Shown: in pieces, positions 47,500 to 52,025 of the stretch
How positions within the stretch are numbered: position 1 is the first letter of the stretch
Layout of the letters: every line of letters begins with the position of its first letter
NCBI GenBank assembly: GCA_947474565.1
Contig: CANJIS010000017.1
Location: forward strand, 1-52,025
Length of the DNA stretch: 52,025 bases
Direction: 5' to 3'
Origin: Alphaproteobacteria bacterium
GTDB taxonomy: Bacteria > Pseudomonadota > Alphaproteobacteria > Micropepsales > Micropepsaceae
Notes under the pieces: generated by a model
What the model was told of the DNA's origin: nothing
The model's input: only the letters and a program-made list of their open reading frames with translations
Databases searched by the model: none
Position numbers and translations under genes: made by a program

Positions 47500-49493
47500 G
47501 CGAGACACTCTTCGTAATCGGTGCGGGCGGGCGCGGAAATCGCCACGCCTTTTTCCTTCTTCTCAAGCTGGCCGGCGAAACCGGCGCGGCTGACGGACTT
47601 GGAGCGGCAATAATACAGGCTCTTGATGCCGCGCTCCCACGCCGTCCAGTGCAGCATGTGCAAGTCCCACTTGTCGATGTCGGCCGGCAGGAACAGGTTC
47701 AGCGACTGGCTTTGGCAGATGAAAGGCGTGCGGTCAGCCGCCAGTTCGATGATCCAGCGCTGATCGATTTCAAACGCGGTGCGATAGACCGACTTTTCGT
47801 CTTCGTTCAGGCAATCCAGATGCTGGACCGAGCCTTCCTGCTCCACGATCGAGGCCCAGGTCTCCGCCGTGTCCTGGCCCTTCCCGGCCAGCAGTTCCTG
47901 CAGATACGGGTTACGCACCGAGAAGGCGCCCGACAGGGTCTTGTGGGTATAGACATTGGCCGGGATCGGCTCGACGCAGGCCGAGGTGCCGCCGCAAATG
48001 ATGGAAATGGAAGCGGTGGGGGCGATGGCGATCTTGTGGCTGAAGCGGGCATTCATGCCCTTTTCCAAAGCGTCGGGGCACGGCCCGCGTTCTTCCGCCA
48101 GCACATAAGACGCGACGTCAGCATCGCGCTTTATCTTCTTGAAAATGCGCATGTTCCACGACTTGGCCATGCCGCTTTCCATGGGAATGCCCTTGGACTG
48201 CAGGAAGGAATGGAAACCCATCACGCCCAGACCCACCGAACGCTCGCGGCCGGCAGAGTAAACCGCGCGCTCCATGCCCGGCGGCGCATTCTCGATGAAA
48301 TCGGTCAGCACATTGTCGAGCATGCGCAGCACATCTTCGACAAAGCCTTCCTTGTCGTGCCACTGGTCCCAGGTCTCGACATTCAGCGACGACAGGCAGC
48401 AGACCGCGGTGCGGTCGTTGCCCAGATGGTCCCGGCCGGTCGGCAAGGTGATCTCGGAGCACAGGTTGGAGGTGCTGACCTTCAGGCCCAGCTCGCGCTG
48501 ATGCTTGGAGAGGTTGCGGTTCACATGGTCGATGTTCAGGATATAGGGCTCGCCGGTCTGCAGGCGGGTTTCCAGAATGCGCTGCCACAGCTGGCGCGCG
48601 TTCACTTCGCGCAGCACTTCGCCGGTCTTGGGGCTGGTCAGCCCGAACATCGCGCCCTCTTTCACCGCGTCCATGAAGGCGTCGGTGATGTTGATGCCGT
48701 GATGCAGGTTCAGGCCCTTGCGGTTGAAGTCGCCCGAAGCCTTGCGAATTTCCAGGAACTCCTCGATCTCAGGATGCGTGATGTCGAGATAGACCGCCGC
48801 CGAACCACGGCGCAGCGAACCTTGGGAAATCGCCAGCGTCAGGCCATCCATGACATGGATGAAGGGAATGATCCCCGACGTCTGCCCGGTTTTGACCTTT
48901 TCACCGATGGAGCGGACCTTGCCCCAATAGGTGCCGATGCCGCCGCCATTGCTGGCCAGAGCGACGTTCTCATTCCAGGTCTGAACAATGCCGTCGAGCG
49001 AATCCGATACGCCGTTCAGGAAGCAGGAGATCGGCAGACCGCGCTTGGTGCCGCCATTGGAGAGCACCGGCGTGGCCGGCATGAACCAAAGCTGGCTCAT
49101 GGCGTCATACAGGCGCTGGGCATGGCCGGGATCATCGGCATAGGCGCAGGAAACCCGCGCGAACATGTCCTGGAAGCTTTCGCCCGGCATCAGATAACGG
49201 TCGGTCAGCGTCGCCTTGCCAAAAGCGGTGAGCAGCGCATCGCGCGAACGATCCAGGGTCAGGTCGGCGGGAACCGGCTTGGCGCCCAGCGGCGCCGGCA
49301 TCGGCGGCTGAACGGCGGGCTTCTTGAGATCCTGCTCCGGGGGCTGCTTGGCCTGTACCGCAAGGAGCTGTTCGCTGCGGACAGCGGCGGCTTTGCGTTG
49401 CGCGGCGCTCGGGCGCTTGGGGACTTCGACCTCAACCAGCTGGCCGTTTTCATCGAAGTCACCGAAATAATCACGCTTGCCGACTGCCGACAT
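47490..49493 (-). CDS. nrdA: ribonucleotide reductase class Ia, alpha subunit
   Basis: 667 residues from the ATG at 49493. The first ~75 residues are Ala/Pro/Gln/Lys rich and do not look like an ATP-cone, so the dATP off-switch seen in E. coli may be missing. Catalytic motifs: PISCFLNG (active-site Cys), NLCSEI (thiyl-radical Cys), and CCLSSLNVETW. The mobile tail ends ECLACQ with a CxxC. The C-terminal 10 bp overlap nrdB. Upstream lie a perfect DnaA box and a NrdR-like site. Confidence 0.95.
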   Translation of the reverse strand: MSAVGKRDYFGDFDENGQLVEVEVPKRPSAAQRKAAAVRSEQLLAVQAKQPPEQDLKKPAVQPPMPAPLGAKPVPADLTLDRSRDALLTAFGKATLTDRYLMPGESFQDMFARVSCAYADDPGHAQRLYDAMSQLWFMPATPVLSNGGTKRGLPISCFLNGVSDSLDGIVQTWNENVALASNGGGIGTYWGKVRSIGEKVKTGQTSGIIPFIHVMDGLTLAISQGSLRRGSAAVYLDITHPEIEEFLEIRKASGDFNRKGLNLHHGINITDAFMDAVKEGAMFGLTSPKTGEVLREVNARQLWQRILETRLQTGEPYILNIDHVNRNLSKHQRELGLKVSTSNLCSEITLPTGRDHLGNDRTAVCCLSSLNVETWDQWHDKEGFVEDVLRMLDNVLTDFIENAPPGMERAVYSAGRERSVGLGVMGFHSFLQSKGIPMESGMAKSWNMRIFKKIKRDADVASYVLAEERGPCPDALEKGMNARFSHKIAIAPTASISIICGGTSACVEPIPANVYTHKTLSGAFSVRNPYLQELLAGKGQDTAETWASIVEQEGSVQHLDCLNEDEKSVYRTAFEIDQRWIIELAADRTPFICQSQSLNLFLPADIDKWDLHMLHWTAWERGIKSLYYCRSKSVSRAGFAGQLEKKEKGVAISAPARTDYEECLACQ

Positions 49494-49611
49494 TATCAAC
49501 CCCCAAAACGGCGCGAAAAAAACGCCCGCCCTTACAAAAAATCCTGGCTTCCGGAAGAGGGACAGAAGGGCATCGGCTGAATCGCACGGCGATCCACCGC
49601 TTGCTCGAAAA

Positions 49612-49658
49612 CCCCTACTTTATGACAAATCAGAGAAGCCGACCGCCATATCTAGTGC
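49612..49658. promoter_or_regulatory. possible NrdR boxes upstream of nrdA
   Basis: 49643-49658 matches the NrdR consensus half ATATnTWGTGT at 10 of 11 bases (ATATCTAGTGC), with a poorer left half. Another weak match starts 31 bp away at 49612-49627, close to the spacing of paired NrdR boxes. The second is weak, so only the first is credible. Confidence 0.35.
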
Positions 49659-49691
49659 CCCAAACCTGGGTTGCGTCAAGGCGCTTGGGGC

Positions 49692-49700
49692 TGTGGATAA
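49692..49700. promoter_or_regulatory. perfect DnaA box upstream of nrdAB
   Basis: TGTGGATAA on the plus strand is the complement of the consensus TTATCCACA, 9/9. It lies ~200 bp upstream of nrdA. E. coli nrdAB is regulated by DnaA from upstream boxes, so a similar link to replication is plausible. Confidence 0.6.
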
Positions 49701-49794
49701 GCCTTTGCGGCACAAAAATTTGGCCTCGGCAATCAAGTTTCTGTCTTGAAAATTTTGCATGTCGCGCGCGAGCCTTACGAATCAAATGGCTGCA

Positions 49795-49819
49795 TAAAAA
49801 AGCACCACCCGCCGGGTGG
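49795..49819 (-). terminator. rho-independent terminator on the minus strand
   Basis: A perfect stem CCACCC/GGGTGG with a 3-base loop, then TGCTTTTTT when read on the minus strand (six T at 49796-49801). It lies upstream of the nrdA regulatory region and ends something transcribed from the right. Confidence 0.65.
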
Positions 49820-49974
49820 CGCGCGGCGCCAAAAAAAGCCTGTGTGCTGCTTTGGGTTCGCCCCGCCCCCGTGCAATTGGCATTGCCTCATCATAGGTTT
49901 GCGCAGCAGCAACGCCACGTGCAATCGCCGGCCAACGGCGTCTCGCCAGGCTCCACACCCAGCCGCTAGAATGA
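49820..49974 (-). ncRNA. candidate small RNA or leader between two terminators
   Basis: A ~155-bp stretch on the minus strand bounded by a strong terminator to the right (49976-50007) and by a terminator with a T-run on its left, and with no convincing protein. It can form a hairpin CGCCG/CGGCG near its 5' end and a 9-bp stem TGGCGTTGC/GCAATGCCA (one G-U pair). It could be an independent sRNA, or part of a long nrdA leader with attenuation. I could not match it to 6S, tmRNA, SRP or a cobalamin riboswitch. Confidence 0.3.
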
Positions 49975-49975
49975 A

Positions 49976-50007
49976 AAAGACCGCGCGCCGGATAGCGCGC
50001 GGTCTTT
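49976..50007. terminator. strong 13-bp hairpin terminator
   Basis: AAAGACCGCGCGC / GCGCGCGGTCTTT, perfect 13-bp stem with a 6-base loop. On the minus strand it is followed by five T, so it is the terminator of the small membrane protein gene at 50030-50272. Confidence 0.8.
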
Positions 50008-50029
50008 CAGAAAAAGCCTGGGCCTTGGC

Positions 50030-50272
50030 TCAGGTCCCGGTCGTCCCAAGCGGCGTCGTGCCGGGCGTGACTTTGCTGTCGCTGTCGCCATTGGACAGAA
50101 TAAGAGCGCCCGCCGCGATGGCGGCGCCGCCGAACACATACAGAAGGGTGTTGTCCGACTGCTGCGCCGCCTTGGCGCCGGCCGCTTGACCCGCGGGCAG
50201 CGGCGCATCGGCTGCATAGGCACTTGCTGTAACCAGGCTGGCCGCCAAAAGGCCGGCCACAAAAATACGCAT
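50030..50272 (-). CDS. small secreted/membrane protein, 80 residues
   Basis: 80 residues from the ATG at 50272, with AAAGGGGAA upstream. A signal peptide (cleavage after AYA) is followed by a short polar linker, a hydrophobic stretch (LLYVFGGAAIAAGALIL) and a Gly/Thr/Ser-rich tail (KVTPGTTPLGTTGT). It may be membrane bound through the second segment. No family is recognised. It has its own promoter space and strong terminator, so it is a monocistron; the divergent peroxiredoxin gene starts 155 bp away. Confidence 0.7.
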   Translation of the reverse strand: MRIFVAGLLAASLVTASAYAADAPLPAGQAAGAKAAQQSDNTLLYVFGGAAIAAGALILSNGDSDSKVTPGTTPLGTTGT

Positions 50273-50427
50273 GGAGAAATTCCCCTTTAATGGGCTGATC
50301 CGAACCATACAAACCTCTGAAATGCCAAAGCGTTCACAATTAAGTGGGCGTGCGGTTCCGCACCTACCCTGGCTTTGGACTTTGCGATAAGGTCCGCCGC
50401 CCAATATTGCCCAGAGGACGTTCATCC

Positions 50428-51084
50428 ATGCCGCTTTCCATCAATGACATCGCCCCCGACTTCACCGCCGCCTCGACCGAGGGGCCCCTGCATTTCCATG
50501 AATGGGCCGGCGACAAGTGGGTCGTGTTCTTCTCGCACCCCAAGGATTTCACCCCCGTCTGCACCACCGAGCTGGGCACGGTGGCGCGTCTGAAACCGGA
50601 ATGGGACAAGCGCGGCGTCAAGGTGCTGGGCCTGTCGGTGGACCCGGTGGAGAACCACACCAAATGGGCAGCCGACATTCAGGAAACCCAGGGCACCGCG
50701 CCCAACTATCCCATGATCGGAGATACCGACCTGAAGGTTTCCAAGCTCTACGGCATGCTGCCGGCGGACACCGAAGGCGGTTCCGAAGGCCGTACCCCGG
50801 CCAACAACGCCACCGTGCGCAATGTCTTCATCATCGGCCCCGACAAGCGCATCAAGCTGATGCTGATCTATCCCATGACCACGGGCCGCAACTTCGATGA
50901 GATTCTGCGGGTGATCGATTCCATGCAGCTCACCGCCAAGCACAAGGTGGCGACGCCGTCGGACTGGAAACAGGGCGGGGATGTCATCATCACCGGCGCG
51001 GTCAGCGACGAAGAAGCCAAGTCGCTCTTCCCCGGCTACAAGACGCACAAACCGTATCTGCGTACGACCACTCACCCAAAATAA
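50428..51084 (+). CDS. 1-Cys peroxiredoxin (Prx6-like)
   Basis: 218 residues from the ATG at 50428. The peroxidatic Cys45 lies in FTPVCTTELG. No resolving Cys is found in the second half, so it is the 1-Cys Prx6 type, and the ~60-residue C-terminal extension (NFDEILRVIDSMQLTAKHKV, then WKQGGDVIITG) is typical of that class. It reduces peroxides with glutathione or a similar donor in the cytoplasm. The last 13 bp overlap the convergent TSUP gene. Confidence 0.93.
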   Translation: MPLSINDIAPDFTAASTEGPLHFHEWAGDKWVVFFSHPKDFTPVCTTELGTVARLKPEWDKRGVKVLGLSVDPVENHTKWAADIQETQGTAPNYPMIGDTDLKVSKLYGMLPADTEGGSEGRTPANNATVRNVFIIGPDKRIKLMLIYPMTTGRNFDEILRVIDSMQLTAKHKVATPSDWKQGGDVIITGAVSDEEAKSLFPGYKTHKPYLRTTTHPK

Positions 51085-51818
51085 CCGGCTCGCCAAAACA
51101 AACCGACAGTAAGCGCTGCGCCAATAAGCACCACGAACAGGCGCAGCGCCTTCTGGTTGACGCGGTTGACCATCAGTCCGCCGGCATAGCCGGCGCCGAC
51201 CGATCCCAGGATCATGATCCCGGCCTGGTACCAATGCAGCTGTGGCGAGAACAGAAAGATCGCCACCGCCGACGCGTTCATCGCCACCGCCAGCATGTTC
51301 TTGTTGGCGACGGATTCGCGCACCGCCAGCCCCGCCGCGCCCAGCGCCGCCATCATCAGAAAGCCGATGCCGCCGCCGAAATAGCCGCCATAGATGGCGA
51401 TGAAGGTCTGCGAAATTCCGGCGCCCAAGGGGCCGATGCGCGGCATGTATTTGGGCAAGTAGCTGCCCACGCCGAACATCACCGTGGCGAACAGCACCAG
51501 CCACGGCACCAACCCCTCAAAAATGCGCGATGGCGTCACCAGCATCAGGACCGCGCCCGCAGCCCCGCCCACCAGGCTGATAATCATCAGTGTACGGAAG
51601 GATAGACCGGCCGCCCCGCTGACATTCTGGCGTCCGGTAAGGCCGGTGACGAGCTGCGCCGGAAACAGCCCGACGGTGGAGGTGATGTTGGCGGCCTGCG
51701 CATTCAGGCCGGTGAGGATCAGACACGGCAATGTCAGAAAGGTGCCGCCGCCTGCCAGCGCGTTCTGCACGCCCGCCCAGGCCGAGATGATGAACAGGAT
51801 CACCAATGTCATCGTCAT
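51072..51818 (-). CDS. TSUP-family membrane transporter (TauE/SafE)
   Basis: 248 residues with about eight hydrophobic helices in two halves. Features of the sulfite exporter TauE/SafE family are the N-terminal AGVQNALAGGGTFLTLP and the repeated second half IYGGYFGGGIGFLMMAAL. TSUP proteins export small organosulfur or sulfite-type anions. A persulfide dioxygenase-like gene that would make sulfite is 6 kb away, so a functional link is only a guess. The gene ends inside the peroxiredoxin gene on the other strand. Confidence 0.85.
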   Translation of the reverse strand: MTMTLVILFIISAWAGVQNALAGGGTFLTLPCLILTGLNAQAANITSTVGLFPAQLVTGLTGRQNVSGAAGLSFRTLMIISLVGGAAGAVLMLVTPSRIFEGLVPWLVLFATVMFGVGSYLPKYMPRIGPLGAGISQTFIAIYGGYFGGGIGFLMMAALGAAGLAVRESVANKNMLAVAMNASAVAIFLFSPQLHWYQAGIMILGSVGAGYAGGLMVNRVNQKALRLFVVLIGAALTVGLFWRAGYFG

Positions 51819-51896
51819 GCGATTGAAATCGCATGTTCATCCCGGCGCGGCAAGCGCACGCAATGCGCGGCTGTTATGCCGGTGTCCTACCCCCTT

Positions 51897-52025
51897 TGAA
51901 CTGGTCCTCCCTGAAGTATGGTTTTGACCAAGGAGGATTGGATAGATGGCAAGGAAGAGGCACACAGCAGAAGAGATTGTCGCGAAGCTACGGCAGGTCG
52001 ATGTGCTGATGGCACAGGGCAAGCC
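51897..52025 (+). mobile_element. IS3-family insertion sequence, left end (truncated)
   Basis: A probable left end begins near TGAACTGGTCCTCC at 51897, an arrangement seen at the ends of IS3-family elements, followed ~25 bp later by the transposase OrfA start. The right end, OrfB and any target-site duplication are beyond the window. Confidence 0.55.
51946..52025 (+). CDS. IS3-family transposase OrfA (N-terminal fragment)
   Basis: The first 26 codons read MARKRHTAEEIVAKLRQ then VDVLMAQGK, closely matching the helix-turn-helix OrfA of IS3-family elements (IS407-like group). AAGGAGG precedes the ATG at 51946 by 14 bases. The rest is beyond the window, which may be why the contig ends here. Confidence 0.8.
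   Translation, partial: MARKRHTAEEIVAKLRQVDVLMAQGK

Noticed and set aside
49820-49974. Cobalamin riboswitch upstream of nrdA
   Set aside because: A segment GAGCCTGGCGAGACGCCG looks a little like the B12 box, but the CCCCGCAACTGT core and the GCCACTG motif are absent.
49820-49974. 6S RNA, tmRNA or SRP RNA in the same place
   Set aside because: The tmRNA tag and T-loop, the SRP GGAAGGAAGCAGCC loop, and an extended 6S-like bubble could not be found.

Overview
The window is a GC-rich stretch of an alphaproteobacterial chromosome. The evidence is a pdhA-pdhB-pdhC-lpd operon whose E1-beta carries its own lipoyl domain, the ftsB/eno/kdsA/pyrG/secG/tpiA/ppiD/trpE neighbourhood, a DUF2336 protein, 1-Cys peroxiredoxin and CtrA-type TTAA-N7-TTAA boxes. 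A relative of Rhizomicrobium/Micropepsales is my best guess, but genus is inference. The first 62 bases are pure C (a likely read artefact), and the last ~130 bases are the start of an IS3-family element. The window may therefore be one whole contig, broken at a low-quality end and at a repeat.

Left third (0.06-19.6 kb): a membrane-anchored TetR-like protein cut by the left end; an FTR1 iron permease with a periplasmic cupredoxin behind a Fur-like palindrome; an MBL hydrolase; glpK with a class II aldolase and a TetR regulator; a signalling block (DUF2336 protein with a frameshift, NAD kinase, response regulator, Hpt protein, lytic transglycosylase); thiO-HIT; msrA; a CtaG/PaiB/Sco group linked to cytochrome oxidase assembly; then lpd, pdhC, pdhB and pdhA on the minus strand.

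Middle (19.8-36.4 kb): core housekeeping genes ftsB, a GT8-like transferase, eno, a methyltransferase, two tandem MAPEG proteins, kdsA, a Wza-like export protein, a Gln-rich secreted protein, pyrG, secG, a degenerate receiver-domain protein, tpiA, ppiD, trpE and a divergent polysaccharide deacetylase. A short accessory island (36.4-39.1 kb) follows, with three small uncharacterised proteins, an ArsO-like flavin monooxygenase and decayed palindromes.

Right third (39.1-52 kb): a marR-tolC/nodT-emrA-emrB efflux operon, a GIY-YIG protein, a persulfide-dioxygenase-like MBL/rhodanese protein, a sterol-desaturase-like protein, class Ia ribonucleotide reductase nrdA-nrdB with a perfect DnaA box and a weak NrdR-like box upstream, a possible small RNA between two terminators, a small membrane protein, a 1-Cys peroxiredoxin, a TSUP transporter and the IS3 end.

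Five intergenic palindromes with the same outer ends (TGTCAT...ATGACA) sit in gaps between convergent genes, which suggests they act as two-way terminators. I saw no tRNA, rRNA, CRISPR array or phage genes, and no obvious complete new defence or biosynthetic system. The best leads are the membrane TetR-like protein, the pseudo-receiver, the CtrA-box set, the convergent-gap repeats and the RNA candidate upstream of nrdA.
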